From NCBI GenBank assembly GCA_947579605.1, contig OX388305.1:27293542-27357541 (forward strand): 64,000 nt of DNA, given 5' to 3'. The notes beneath the pieces are model-generated. The model worked only from the letters and a program-made list of their open reading frames with translations. It ran no database searches and was not told where the DNA came from. The position numbers were made by a program, and so were the translations under genes. Source of the stretch: Athripsodes cinereus (Eukaryota > Arthropoda > Insecta > Trichoptera > Leptoceridae). Position 1 is the first letter of the stretch, and each line of letters opens with the position of its first letter. This document shows positions 35,780-49,000 of this stretch, piece after piece.

Positions 35780-35947
35780 CACCGTCGGTAATTGCGCCGG
35801 TAGAACTTGCCCAGGTGCAAGACCCATTTGTTGCATGAGGGCATTTTTCAAAGCTAGGTGATTCCTGCCATTGATGAGAAGCTGGTCCTTCAAATGTTGT
35901 GGCGGGTGGAAGTACTTGCATGGTGGCTTCTCACGATTACATCTTCC
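35780..35947 (-). CDS. mbl: muscleblind, internal exon: end of zinc finger 2 and following linker
   Basis: Muscleblind is an RNA-binding regulator of alternative splicing that acts through paired CCCH zinc fingers. This 56-codon exon is bounded by an acceptor (gtttgcatttcag) and a donor (gtcagt), both phase 0. It opens with [16 protein letters not shown], the last Cys-X6-Cys-X3-His of finger 2; the first Cys of that finger must lie in the preceding exon, which I did not find in this window. The finger is followed by HLKDQL, then the very conserved [17 protein letters not shown] segment of insect muscleblind, and ends ...LPTV. From memory of the Drosophila protein the match is near identity, including the REKPP spacer, so the family assignment is close to certain. 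It joins in frame to the next exon at 35398. The only non-canonical feature is the slightly weak GTCAGT donor. Confidence 0.96.
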
Positions 35948-38559
35948 CTGAAATGCAAACAATATGAATTAGTACATATGTATTTATACCTATCGTTTTA
36001 TTATACAGTCAATTCTACGTAGGTATATGTATTAAACAGGGCACTGGAATTCAGTATCAGGGGGGAAATGTGTCAAGTATAATAATATAATTTGTATGTA
36101 GGTAGGTACAGTGTGAATGTATCAATATGAGGATGGCCTCGAATGTACAAAGTTCCAATCCCAGAGGATACAAAGCTACACAAGGCTTTACCACATGTGA
36201 CACTCTGTCTCGTCACTTTCACACAATCATGATACCTACAGGTCGTGAACTCGAGGTGTATCTTCAGATTCCTACCACTTTCCACCACAAAAATCTTAAC
36301 TCTGAGATATATTCACCTACTCAGATATTTAAAGGATTTGATTAAATCTTATAAAATACCCAATTATTAGGTAGATAAATCTAATTATTTTGTCGAAATA
36401 TTATTCTAATAAGAGTTATATAGGTACTTTAATTGATTTCGAAGCATTCTAGTGAATACAAGAATGGGGAAAATCAAAGAGCAACTAAGTAGGTTGAGAT
36501 GTTAAGGCAATTGAATTGTTTTGTTCTATACTGAGACAAAATTAAAATAATTGCTTACTAATAGTTTAGTTAACATGAATATTTTTTATTGTGTTAGTGC
36601 ACAAGAAGTAGAATCCCATAACTGGATAAATTGAAATAAGCGGTTTTTAACATAAAATATACTTAGTAGAATAATAGTATAGTTTCAATTAATCCAATAA
36701 TTTTTTGTTAAAATATTATGAAGGTTATAGTATTAGGTTACAATAAAAAGTTCGTGGTTTGAGAGACAAAGTGGTGAGAATATGACATATTCTCACTACA
36801 TTGTAGTACCACATTGTGGTTGGCTAACTAAAAGACACCTACCAAGATGCATAAAAGAAAATTGTTATGTAGCTGAGGATAGTAAAGGAATAAAGAAGAA
36901 AAAGCAGATAGAACATCGAGCATCGTACAGTGTGTAGTGCGGTCGGGCGGTGAGCACAACAACAAGAGTGATAACATAAAGAACAGACTACCCTCCCCAG
37001 GGACAACCAAGGGGAGTAGTATGTACCTACTAGATTTAAGTAAACACATTTCAGTGTAGGTAACTATTACTCTCACAATATAATATTATGACAAATTCTA
37101 AGTACATATATAGTACGTAATGTAAACCAAGTGGACATTATAATTTGCAAATAAACTTAATTTTACATATATACACTTAACTATTGGATTGTGTACCTAT
37201 GTGTTAAGGTCCTATACGTATGTCACAATACATAGGCGATATGGTACTGACATCTAAACGCAAAGAGAGTGTTACAATACAATATTACAGCCAAAACATA
37301 GAAGATTGTGAGATATGCCGTGATGGGATTTTTCTTTATTAACCAACCAAACGTACAGTCATATAGCATCTTTTACAAAATAACGTATTATTAATTATTA
37401 TTATTTTCGAATGTTTCGTGATTAACACCGTGGAATTCCATTTTTAAAAAAATAAGTATTATTATTATTATTATGAGAGGGACGAGAGAGATAGAGAGAG
37501 AAACAGGGAGATGGATGGGTGAAGAGAGGTAGAGAAACTTGTTCTATTATCATTCTTATACATTTGTTTTTTTATACATTTTTTCTGATTTTTCGTTGCT
37601 TTTTTATTATTGTTATTTTTTTGTACCGTATACTCGTACATATCGTATACCGTATGGTGGTTTACAATAAATAACTGACTAAAGTAATTTAGAACAATAT
37701 AATTATGTACATAGATACTGCCTAAGAACGGACTCAAGTCTAGTATAATTGTTAATAAAGTAATGTGTTTTTAAGATAAAAGTAGATAGTATTTAGTTAG
37801 TATAAATTTTGTAGTGGTAAGTTATTTGCTGTTATATTTCTTGTAATAAATAAATATCAATATTTGATCAATAAACTTTGTGAAGTTCTCAGGACTACCC
37901 ATAGTGAGTAATTGGAAGTGGTATAAAGGATTCACAGATATCTATTTAATAGGTTCAACGTTAGAAATTACCGATTCATTTATTGGATTTTTTCGTCGCT
38001 TTTTCATAATCGCACCTATACCTTTAAATTAAGATTGCAGATTTGTATTTATTTTAAAATTAAAACTATTGAATAGAATATATATTATTAAATAGAAACC
38101 ATTTTCCCATATAACAAATAAAAATCTTCAACATTGCTCACTTCACTTTTGTATACACTTCAAAGCAAACTGATGTGAAAATTTTATCGTTCGAAAGTGA
38201 TTTCAGCGACCTTAACCAAAAATGAAGTACACATACACCAAATTTTATTTTATAAGTAATATTATTACTTATTAACCATTTGAAAGGCATAGTTTATTCG
38301 CGTGCTGTATGGTAATAAAGGAGTCATGCGCAAAAAACAGCATATTTTCTATGAGGTAAAAGGTGTATCTACTCAGTAAGTGTAAGCAAACCTTTTATTA
38401 TTTTCTAATCGTGGGGTTTTCTAAAATATACAAGAGGAAAATATAAATACTAACATTCATAGATCTAAGTATAAAAATGTACCTATGTATAGTTATATTA
38501 TAGTTGTGTTATTATGTACCTACATATGTATATTTGTATGAGTGCGCAGGTGTTTATAT
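35948..38559. other. mbl: start of the upstream muscleblind intron
   Basis: AT-rich, no transposon or exon recognised. GA-rich sequence lies at 37480-37530. The preceding muscleblind exon (start codon and first Cys of finger 2) is not seen here. Confidence 0.4.
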
Positions 38560-38635
38560 TTTTTGGTTTATTTTTTTGATATTTGTAAATGGCGTAAGCC
38601 GTATGTTTGGTTGAATAAATAAATAAATAAATATT
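38560..38635 (+). mobile_element. short LINE 3' end
   Basis: ATTTGTAAATGGCGTAAGCC followed by GTATGTTTGGTTGAATAAATAAATAAATAAAT is the reverse orientation of the tail seen at 18082 and 28611; only the last tens of bases of the element are present. Confidence 0.5.
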
Positions 38636-39059
38636 ATTTTGAGATGATTCTATAAGTACGCACCAGTAAGTATAGTTTTCTTTCATTCAAACTGCAGTTA
38701 ATTGTAAAGTATTGAAATATCAACTTATTTACATATATATCATCGCCATTTAAATGGGCTGTTATTGTAGAATTATATGATTTTTGACTCTTGCTTAATT
38801 TTTTTCGAAAAAAATCTTACAAACTGGTTCATTCTCTATCGGTATATTTTTGACTTTAGAACTTTTCCCAACTCCCAATCTAGGTAATCCGTTATTAAAA
38901 CCTTCCAATAGTACGCATGCTTTGGATGTTTCTTGAAAAGATACAAAGTTACATCTTCCACAACTTAGTTAAATCATTTTATCATTCCAAATGTAGTCCC
39001 TTTTCCTACCTTTTCTTTTCCCTTGTATCTCATCTTTTCCTTTCTTAAAATTTTATTAT

Positions 39060-39192
39060 GAAATTTGGTTAGTTATAGGAAATCGCGCCTCTGCGGTAAA
39101 CTCGTCCTTTGTATACCCTACTGATTGCATTCGATATTGTCATTATTTATGTGTAAAATTGCTCGTAATCAAAGTATTATAAAGAATAATTG
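39060..39192 (+). mobile_element. LINE 3' UTR fragment
   Basis: GGTTAGTTATAGGAAATCGC, then GGTAAACTCGTCCTTTGTATA, is the 3' UTR of the family seen more completely at 43500 and 56155 (GTTAGTTGGAAGA..ATCGC..GATAAACTCGCCCTCTGTA). It runs into the SINE at 39193. Confidence 0.6.
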
Positions 39193-39378
39193 AGTTCGTC
39201 GGTAGCCTGGAGGCAGAGTCTCGGCCTCGTGAACATGGGGTCCGTGGTTCGATACCGGGTGCCGGCAAACTCCCCTTTTACGACACAAGCTTTTAGTAGC
39301 TTACTGTGAAAGGTGTATAAGGTTGTATTTGGGTTTATAACAAAAACCCAGATATATCTTTTTAAAAAAAAAAAAATA
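39193..39378 (+). mobile_element. tRNA-derived SINE, copy 3 (full length)
   Basis: Same structure as the copy at 19978, with minor substitutions (CTCGGCCTCGTGAACATGGG, GGTTCGATACCGGGTGCCGG) and a long A tail. It is inserted directly at the A-rich end of a LINE fragment. Confidence 0.85.
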
Positions 39379-39379
39379 A

Positions 39380-42300
39380 ATGTTTATTCATACAGCAACG
39401 TCAGATAGAATAGACGGTGAAATGATAAAATACACGGCAAAAAATATTACAAGTGGCGAAAATAATACAAAGCATTACGACAAATTTGAATAGATTTCAA
39501 GACATAATATCTCACAGTGACGGCCCGAGTGGTTTTAACGGACGTATATCACGCAAAATATTTCGTACCAGGCAACCGAACATGATGACGCTTATAAATC
39601 TTCTGTCTAGCTGTAATATAGTATAAGGTTGTATAAAATATCTGTATCTGTATGCTAAATAACTATTATAATTACACCTAGGACATAGGTATAACGGAAA
39701 TCTTCTGTGGGACAATGGTGTGCATGTGGTGTCAAAATGAAAGATAATTCATAGGTTATGGGCGTACATAAAGATAATGTGAAAACAATACAAAAATTCA
39801 AGTTGAATCGATTCAGTATTACTTTTCTAATTAACGAAAAGTATGTACATAAATAACTCTTTTCTACACGCGGTGCGGGTGATGGATTACAAATATTATT
39901 TGTGTAAGCGTAGGGTGTAATCAAAAGAAACAACAGTAGAATAAATACGAACTAAAGAATTGTACCTGTACAAGTTAGGAGATGGGATGGGGGTTGTGTA
40001 TTTACCGCGCTTATATCGAAAGGATGAACAGAAGATTAAGCGAAGGACAGGCAGATAAGTAAGGAAAGCAGGAAATAGTGGAATAGACGAGCAAGTTATC
40101 CTGGACAAGTCACGACCGCCTGATTTGGGATGCTAGTCACGTGTGTTCCCCGAGGGCGGGGGTCATTAGGCGCGAACACTACAGAGGGAGGCTATGTGGC
40201 AGATAATTATCACAAAAAATATAGGTATCTACTTGTTAATGTTCCCATACCTACAAGAAGTGAAAACAAAATAAAGTTTCTTCAACCGTCTGCTAGTACA
40301 TGGTATTACTCTATAATCTATTATTATATTAGTTTCATTTGCGATTGCGACCCGACGAGACTTGAATTTATTAAACTCTGATATTCCGTTACTGCGAAAA
40401 ATAAAAATTAGGTTAACTGTCACAAAGCACGGCCTACGAGGAGTGAAGGGGTGGCGCTGAAGCTCAAGTGCCATATAGGTATTATCTATTTATTCACTAT
40501 ATGTATTATACTGCTGATGTCTACTGCACGGCATTCTAAGGTGCATTATTCTTTAGTTATCTTGCTTGTATTATAAAAGTTTTTTTTTGATTAAATGATT
40601 GAGCCTTGAAACATTAATTTTATTTATCTTTGACTATTTTTACAGCTGCATACCCACAGTCTGGACAAAATAAGGTGCACTTCTCAAAACTTTATTACGG
40701 ATATATGAACGGTTTCCATAATGTATGTATTATTTAGCATGTAGATATGTGGTTTAGGAGAGTGGGAGTACGGAAGGAGTGTTAGGTTGGGTAGTCGGCC
40801 CACTGGCTAGACTAGGCGGCGCGGTGCTCCATTCTAGTGCATTGTCTACCCAGCCACGAGAATGAGAGTTGGGGACATCTTGCCCACCCACACTCTATTT
40901 ACTGCACACATATATATATATCCACACAAATACTTAGGACCTGATACCCAACTAGATTTCTTATATTGCCAATCTAGACCCGATTTCTCACATTGATTAA
41001 CTTCATACTGAGTTGCGACAATCATAAATAGTAGAAAAAAGAAAACAAGTAGGTAGGTACATAAGGATATATCTATATGGCATTCCGTTTTCTCTGCCTA
41101 CTCCACTTGAGATACGGAGTGAAGTATAAAATAGGTATAGATAAATGGCAAATGGAGTTTACTAAAAAAAACATCGTTAGAATACAAAAATAGTTATTGC
41201 GGATAATTTTAAATCAATTGTGTTTATAGGCTCTCATAAGCTTACTTACACACAATGTCCAAACATGAAACAATAGTAAGAAATCAGTAAATCGCTTCAA
41301 TGGAAAGAATGAAAAAAAACACTATTTTTAAATTTGACGATAATATAACATACATATATCACTTAACAAGTTAAAATAATACCTACCTATAATAAAAAGA
41401 AAATAATACATAAAATATCTAAGTATGTAATTTAAAAGATATAGACTCATTTATAAGATCGATATATTTTGCTTGACATTACTTCGAAGAACAAAAATAA
41501 GAGCTTTGTTTCAGTTTGGGTATCACTGTATAAGCTTTACGTAGGAATAAGCATACGACGCGTTGTTTTGTCTACCATCGTGCTACAGAGGTTGAGTGTT
41601 AAAAGGCAAATCATGTATAGTGTTTTCTCTAAGTAACTTGATATAAAATTAGGGTTATCAGTAAAATTGGGTAATTTATCTCGAATGTCAGTCTCTGGAA
41701 TTGAGTATTAAGGTTTAAATACAGATAACGAACTTCACAAATCCAGTCGGAGAACTGAGCTGCAATTTTCTATAGAGAATAACTGCAACACACAGACACA
41801 CAAATAGTGAGAAAGACATAATATTAGACTATAATGATGCCCTGTATGTATAATAGATCGCGACTATCCAGCTTGTTACTTTATAATATATTATATGCCG
41901 AGACTCAACTGGGAAGGTAGATGAATTTTGTCAGACGGCCGCGACGGTTATTGAAGAAGATTAGGAGAAGAGAATGACTTGGCGACACAGAGGATTTAAT
42001 GATCCTTGTAATGAGTAAAGAGGAGAGGCGGCTCGGCGCCAGGTAGGCAGTAGGCGGCTGCCACATCACCACACCACATCGAGGGAGGAGGAAGATGTTG
42101 GGTGCGGAGCGGGGATAAGACGTTGTTCGAAACATTACGCGGATCAACGATTTTCATTGACATATTTATAATAATACAATAAGTACTCCATTTCTAATGA
42201 ATAACTATTCTATCTTTATACTTTATTTATCTTACAGAAGAGTCTTATAAAATGATGTGATTTTTAGTAGATATTACTCTTTAGTTACTTTTCGTAAATT

Positions 42301-43490
42301 ACAAAGAACAATGAAAAGTATAACGTAAATTTGTACGATAAGATTTGTGTGTGCTAGGTAGGTAGGTGTATAAATATGATACGTGAGTAGTGACTATATA
42401 CAATGAACAGATAAACAAAATAACATTTAGTATGGGATGTATGACACACATTATGTATTATGTAGATGTATGTAGGTATATTACAATACGGCGGGCGTGT
42501 AAGTAATATATCAGGAGAGATATCTATTGTGCGAGAATAAACTCACGTGAATTTATTGTAATATGTAAAAATAAACATTGAATGAGTATCGTGCTCTTGA
42601 CAATGCATAAATCATAACGGGAGGTAGAAACATTTACAGCGATGTCACCCAAACCTTACTCGCTCTCTCACACTCATTCTGTATCTCTGGCTGGCTGAGT
42701 AGTAAGCACCTGTTGCTCCTCTCATTCTATCTCATTCTATCTCTTAATTCATCATATCTGTTTCGTCACATATAATAATATGCTTACCCACCTACCACTC
42801 GCACTGTACTATAATCATATCATAATAATAATAATGTGTACAATGACGGAAATTAAAAGATGTACACCCTTAAACTTAAATATCTGCGCAATAATTTCCC
42901 GTCAAAGAATAATTCGTGTCAAAGGTTCTTACATATTTGATACTTATGTCATGATAATGCAGGATTGCGTAGACTTCTATAGATAATTTTACACCAATGC
43001 CCTAACAAACCTTGACACATTCGGATTACGTTTGAACACATACAATAGGCAGGTGACTTTTTCACTTTTAATTGATCAAAAGGACACGCAGTAACCCTCC
43101 CCTTCATTGTGTATTTGGTAATTAATAATTGTGTTGTAATTATTATTTTATTTTCGAACATGATAAATTACTGTTTCTATCGACTTTTGGTAACTGATTT
43201 AGTCGATGATTGTATTTATATTCTTGTTGATAATTAACAACAAACTGTTTTTAGTAAAGTTTAATATTTTTGCAATTATTAATCAAGTCTGTGTATTTGT
43301 AGACATGTTAAGACGACCAGAATGTTATCTAATATTTTTAAAATTAATTGAGTCGCATGTTGTTGGATGATAGCTGACCTAGATTACCTTTTTATACGCA
43401 AAAAATCAGTTATTATTTTTTGCTATGTGCCCTTTGTTACGAAACAAAAACAGTTTTCTCATTGACTTGCCAAGAAAATATAGTTACGTA
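39380..43490. other. intron sequence with several GC-richer islands
   Basis: No recognised coding exon or transposon. Three blocks stand out by CpG content: 40110-40200, 40740-40890 (CTAGGCGGCGCGGTGCTCC) and 41930-42140 (CGGCTCGGCGCCAGGTAGGC). They may be promoters or enhancers of muscleblind, but no core promoter motif decides it. Confidence 0.35.
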
Positions 43491-43499
43491 TTATTTGGG

Positions 43500-43680
43500 T
43501 GTACAGGATTTCGGTTAGTTGGAATTTTGGGATAGTTGGAAGAGATCGCGGCTTTGCGATAAACTCGCCCTCTGTAAATTGATTATATCTACATAATTTG
43601 AATGCATTGTTCTATAAAATTGTATGTATTGTGATCGATGTACAGTAAAAATAAATAAATATAGGTATAAATAAAAAAAA
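43500..43680 (+). mobile_element. LINE 3' UTR fragment with tail
   Basis: GGTTAGTTGG..GGGATAGTTGGAAGAGATCGC, then GCGATAAACTCGCCCTCTGT, ending ..GATGTACAGTAAAAATAAATAAAT: the 3' end of the same LINE family as at 56155. No coding part is kept. Confidence 0.75.
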
Positions 43681-44607
43681 CCTAAAGCGATCAATTTTCC
43701 TCCATAGGATATACCCAGCTATTTATACAGATATACGCATACGGAGAGAAATACGATATGCCTGCCGAAGAGGAAACAATGGAACGAGACTGACGTTAAG
43801 AAACAATGCCAATTTAATTGTTTGTCAAAATAAAACAGACTTTACGCGTTATATTTAAAGTTTACATTGAAATAGAAGTTGCTTTTGAAAACTTAACAAA
43901 ATGCACGTATTTATCATAAGTAGCACTAATCACAAATCACTCGTTACGGGTGGATTGCCGGTAATTAATTTTTTTTTTATCATAAGTAGGTACTACTATA
44001 CCGCACGCCAATACAGCATAATATTATCTCACAATTTAATACAGTATGCTCGTGGCTGTACTAGAATTTAAAAATAGATTAATGTTGGTTTGGCTGTAAG
44101 TTTAACACACGAAACTATTTTAGAAAATACGTCATCTTATTTGGTAGTGTCCCTAAAAAAGATATCCAATTAATTTGATTTCAAACAGTCTGTAGTCAAC
44201 AGAGTTGGATAGGTATGGTAGCTATACATTCTTACAAGAAAACGGTGATATATTCTTTCTAGAGGCTAAATAGAATCTTTAAATATTTTAATATGCTTGC
44301 AAACATGTTTATTCCTTATTATCACATTATTTTTCATGTCAAAACCCAGAAAACTAATAATACTGATTGCCAGTAGTGTGCAAAACGCAGAGCACGTGGA
44401 GATGCGTCAAAAAATATAAGGAAACGATAACAAGACAAATAAGTGACAACATGTGCTTCCAAGTTATAGTGCAAAAAAACCGGAGTCTCCACTAAATATT
44501 TTGGGTAAAATAATTATTAACGATAACAGTTTGTACTGAGAGTTCATAACGATTATGTATGTTCATACGATTACAATATACAATTATTAATTATAATCCT
44601 TAAGTAG

Positions 44608-45070
44608 CATTCACATTGCTTCACTTTGGATGATCATCCAGAGTGTCAGGGTCAAACCTGTTCATCGAAAGTGAACACGTCTGTTCACATTTGTTCATCC
44701 TATGCTTTCACTGCCATGTCAACACTCTCACTCATGTTGTATGTAGTTTGACGTATTTTCGTATAAAAATAATTAAACAAATTCAAAAATGAAAAATAAC
44801 ACTTAAAATAAATTAATATAGCTCTCGACTGCATAATAATTTTGTACATGATTCTGACATTCGATACAAATTCATAGAGAATTAAACAAATATTAAGATA
44901 AAACTTGTTTATGGTCATTTCAGTGAAAGGACCTTTCATCAAAATTATGACGAGTGGTAATCTCTTTCCTCCGTCATCGCTAGTGATCACTAGCGATGAA
45001 ACGTCCGTTCACACCTGTTCATCTTGGAGGATCATCCGGAGTGATCACTGAGAGTGAACAAATGTGAACG
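44608..45070. mobile_element. short inverted-repeat element built of TTCAC/GTGAA motifs
   Basis: The ends CATTCACATTGCTTCACT and, reversed, CGTTCACATTTGTTCACT are imperfect inverted repeats. Motifs of the type TGTTCACA or GTTCATC recur next to both ends, with GGATGATCATCC variants in both arms. A 26-bp perfect palindrome (half TCATCGCTAGTGA) sits at 44974-44999. No target duplication is visible; the right end abuts a LINE fragment. Confidence 0.55.
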
Positions 45071-45910
45071 ACCCTTTAATAGAGCTGGCCGGGAAATTAA
45101 ATTCCGCAATTTTCGCAATTAAAAAAATTAAAGAGACCTGCGGTTTTGAGGCGGCAAAGTCCATATACCATGCCTACTTTCACAGCATCATGTCATATGG
45201 GGTGCTGTTCTGGGGCGGGGTAGGTGAAGCAAGAAGAATATTTCTCTTACAAAAAAGGGCCATACGAGTATTAATGGGGCTGAAGCCGGGAGACAGTTGT
45301 CGAAACTCCTTTCGAGAGCTGGGTGTATTGACCTTGGCCGGTGCATATATCATAGAGTGCATGACTTTTGCCCGGAAAAACTTGCCAAACACTCCCCTAA
45401 ATTCGGATCAGCACGCCTATGACACTAGACATAAAAATGATGTTCGTGCAATCGAGCATAGGTTGGCAAAGGTCAGCAAAAGCTTTGTGTGCCTCAGTGT
45501 GCGGTTGTTTAACAAGCTGCCTGAAGATGTGAGGGCCTTGGGCTTGGAGGCGTTTCGTGGGAGGGTAAAGGAGTATCTCGTTGAGCAATCCTTTTACACG
45601 ATTGACGAAATGCTGAATCGAGCAAATGACTCTATTAGCATTTAAATATTTTGTAAATCTGTAATTCTTTGTTGTCTCTTGTTGTCTGCCTATGTCTGAC
45701 GATTTGCAAATCTGAGCCATTTACACTCCGATTTGCAATGACCTATAAATTTACTGAATGTCTGTTTCTTTTTTATATCATTTTTATATTCTTTTTTATA
45801 TCTTTTTATATTTTTTAATCAAAAATTGTAATGCTTTTGACGAATCCAAGTGCCCGGACTGGGCCTACGGCTGATGATATACAATATACAATATACAATA
45901 ATATACAATA
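45071..45910 (+). mobile_element. LINE C-terminal fragment, 5'-truncated
   Basis: One intact frame to 45645 gives the region after the reverse-transcriptase catalytic domain of a Jockey-like LINE: LAGKLNSAIFAIKKIKETCG, YHAYFHSIMSYGVLFWGG, IFLLQKRAIRVLMGL, then YDTRHKNDV and a VRLFNKLPEDVR motif near the end. The palm domain is missing, so the copy is 5'-truncated. It ends in ATATACAAT repeats (45880-45910), not in a simple A tail. The open frame over about 190 codons implies modest age. Confidence 0.85.
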
Positions 45911-46032
45911 TAATAACAGTTTTATTCAGAGAGTAGTGGCGAAAGCTAATTATTGAAAATAAAACGCCCTTCTCCTGGATCTATATGTAGGTACGTACTG
46001 GATTAAGGTACTTTGCAAAATATGCTCTGTAT

Positions 46033-49000
46033 TAGTGATGTAACGAATATTCGCATTCGCAAAAAAATATGCGAATGTTTTGCGAATATTATTTTAGTAA
46101 TAAAGTATCTGGTCTGTTCCGTGTTGGCCGCATTTGTTGTATTGTTTCATGTGTTCGTTTGCTTGATGATGTTATTATTATTGGGAGAAGTATGCATTTG
46201 AGGAGATTTAATTTATATGTTTGTTTTAAGTATTGTACAACTGCTATGAGTATAGGGCCCTACAATAATTTTATATTCTATTTATATCATACTACAAGGT
46301 GAACCACACTAAAGTATTCTATCAGAATTTTCGGGGCTTGAAGTCTAAGATCGAGGAGTTTAGAGCAAACTTATTTGCAAATAATTATGATATAATTGTT
46401 CTGACGGAAACTTGGCTAAATTGTGGGATATTTGCTAGCGAACTTTTTCAAAACGAATATACAGTTTACCGGAAGGATAGGGATTTCATGTTGAGTGGTA
46501 AAAGGGATGGAGGTGGGGTCTTAATTGCTGTGAATCGGACACTAGGATGTTCATCCACTCTTTTTTGGGATGATATTGGTGAAAGTTTTTTACCAGTATT
46601 CGTTTTTCATCGGTAACACATAGTTCCATGGAAAAATGCTCATTGCTACTAGGTGTAGTATATATACCGCCTTCCACATCCTTAGATACTTAAAACATCT
46701 TTTTTAAAAGTATATCTGAACGTTTAATCAGCTATTACGACAAAACGGATATTTGTCTTATTGGAGATATCCCAACAATCCAATAGAAAAAAGACCCCGA
46801 TGTTGAGTCAATCTTTGTTCCGTATTCGGCTCCTGTTGCGCAGTATTTGATAGAATCTACCTATATCTTTTCTCAATATGTTTCAGTCTAACGGAGTTTA
46901 TAACAGCAATCAAGTTATCTTGGATTTAGTTCTTTAAACTATTCCGTGTTCTGTTACCAGATGTGACTCTCCACTGGTTGGTAAGGATTCACACTATCCT
47001 TCACTGTTGATAGATTATGAGTTTGAAATTGCTGAGGATTTGTCTCAAAATATGATCCAGAAATTGATATACTTTTGTCAAACTTTTCGGAAATAAATTT
47101 TGAACTACAAAGTGTTGATTGGGTCAGCGTTTTGGGAAACGGACCGGTGAATGAGATGGTTGAATCTTTTTATGGTTATGTTTTGCCAATAATTGAGAAG
47201 CATACACCTATGAAGAGGGTGGCACCTAATAATTTTCCCAAATGGTTCTCTAATAGAACTGTGTTGTTGTTTAAGAGAAAGTCCAAGGCTTGGCGTAATT
47301 GGAAGATGAACCGTAATGATTCTAACTACAATTCATTTTTTCAACTAAGAGCTCAGTTGAAGTTGTCGCAGAATCACGATTATAGGTCTTTTATTAATAA
47401 CACTGAGAAGTCACTTAAGGGCAATGTCAAGTCTTTCTTTTCGTTCATGAATTCCCTTAAAGAATCTAGAGGCTATCCAAGGGTAATGGGTGACGGTGAC
47501 CAGACTTCGAGCGATCCAGAGGGAATTGTGAACTTGTTTTCGTCGTTTTTTGGTTCTGTATTTTCACTGAATAATTTACATGATTCTAATTCTGAAGAAT
47601 CGGAAAATATTTCAACTAACTCATGTTTATCCACGGTTAATATCTTGAAATCTGATATTCATAAACGTTTATTAAGTATAGATGAGACAAAAGGAGTTGG
47701 CCCTGATGGTATAGCACCAATAATATTAAAGAGATGTCTAAGTCATTTAACCAAACCATTGTATCTGATATTTATTAGGAGTTTACAAGAAGGGTGCTTT
47801 CCATGCAAATGGAAGATGGCTAATATTACTACCTTTGCATAAATCTGGCAGCAAATCGGACGTTCGTAACTACATACCAATTTCAATTCACCTATTTCAA
47901 AAATATTTGAGGGTATTGTTCGTGAAGAAATGACTTTTTTCCTGAAGCCGTATCTTCTTGTAGAGCAGCATGGATTCATGAGTGGAAGATCGACAGTAAC
48001 AAATCTGTTTTTTTTTCTCAGCTATGGACAATCGTATACAGTTGGATGCCATTTATATCGGCTTTCAAAAGGCATTTGATAAAGTAGAACATCGACTTTT
48101 GATTAAGAAGTTAGAATTTCATGGAATTCATGGGAATCTTCTAAGGTGGATTGACTCATATATTTCTGATAGATTGATGACAGTTAAACTTAACGGTTAC
48201 TCATCTGGGAGTGTCAGTGTTACATCTGGTGTCCCTCAGGGGTCTGTTTTGGGTGCTTTACTTTTCATTGATAAACGACATTAAAAAGTGCTTTAAACAC
48301 TCAGAGCTCATATTATTTACGGACGATTTAAAAATATACCGTCAAATTCAATCATTATCTGACTGTGAAATGCTCAACGAGGACTTGGAAAGACTACACG
48401 AGTACTGTAACAGAAATAACTGGCACTTGAATCTGGAGAAGTGTAATCTGATCTCTTTTATCAAAAATAGAAACAAAATTCGATATACTTACAACATCCA
48501 TAATCATGATTTAAATGAAGTAAATAAGATTAGAGATTTAGGTGTGGTGTTTAATTCTGAGCTTCACTTTGATGATCATGTGAACAAAATTATCGAAGAG
48601 AGCAATAAAATACTGGGATTTATTCTGAAATCTACAAAGTCATTTAGGTTATATGAATCGTATTTGTACTTGTACTTATCGTTGATTCGCTCCAAACTGG
48701 AGTACTGTTCCTCCCTATGGAATCCACATTTTAAGAAATATGTCGATCAAGTTAAGAGAGCTCAGTCTTAGTTCATTCGTTTGGTTAGGAAGAGATTGCA
48801 TTATCCTGTAATTATAAAAGATTTGCCTTAATTGGAATTAAGAAGAGTTTTGCTGGATACATACAACCTGAGAAAAATATGCTTGTCCGAATACGATGTG
48901 CCAAATATTTTAGATAGGATTAACTTTAGAATGCTTCCTTTAACAAGATCTTGTTTTCCGTTCTACATTAAAAAAAAAACAAAAACGAAGACTCTAGAAA

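Noticed and set aside
45180..45720. Minus-strand frames opposite the LINE C-terminal fragment
   Set aside because: Antisense shadows of the plus-strand LINE frame.
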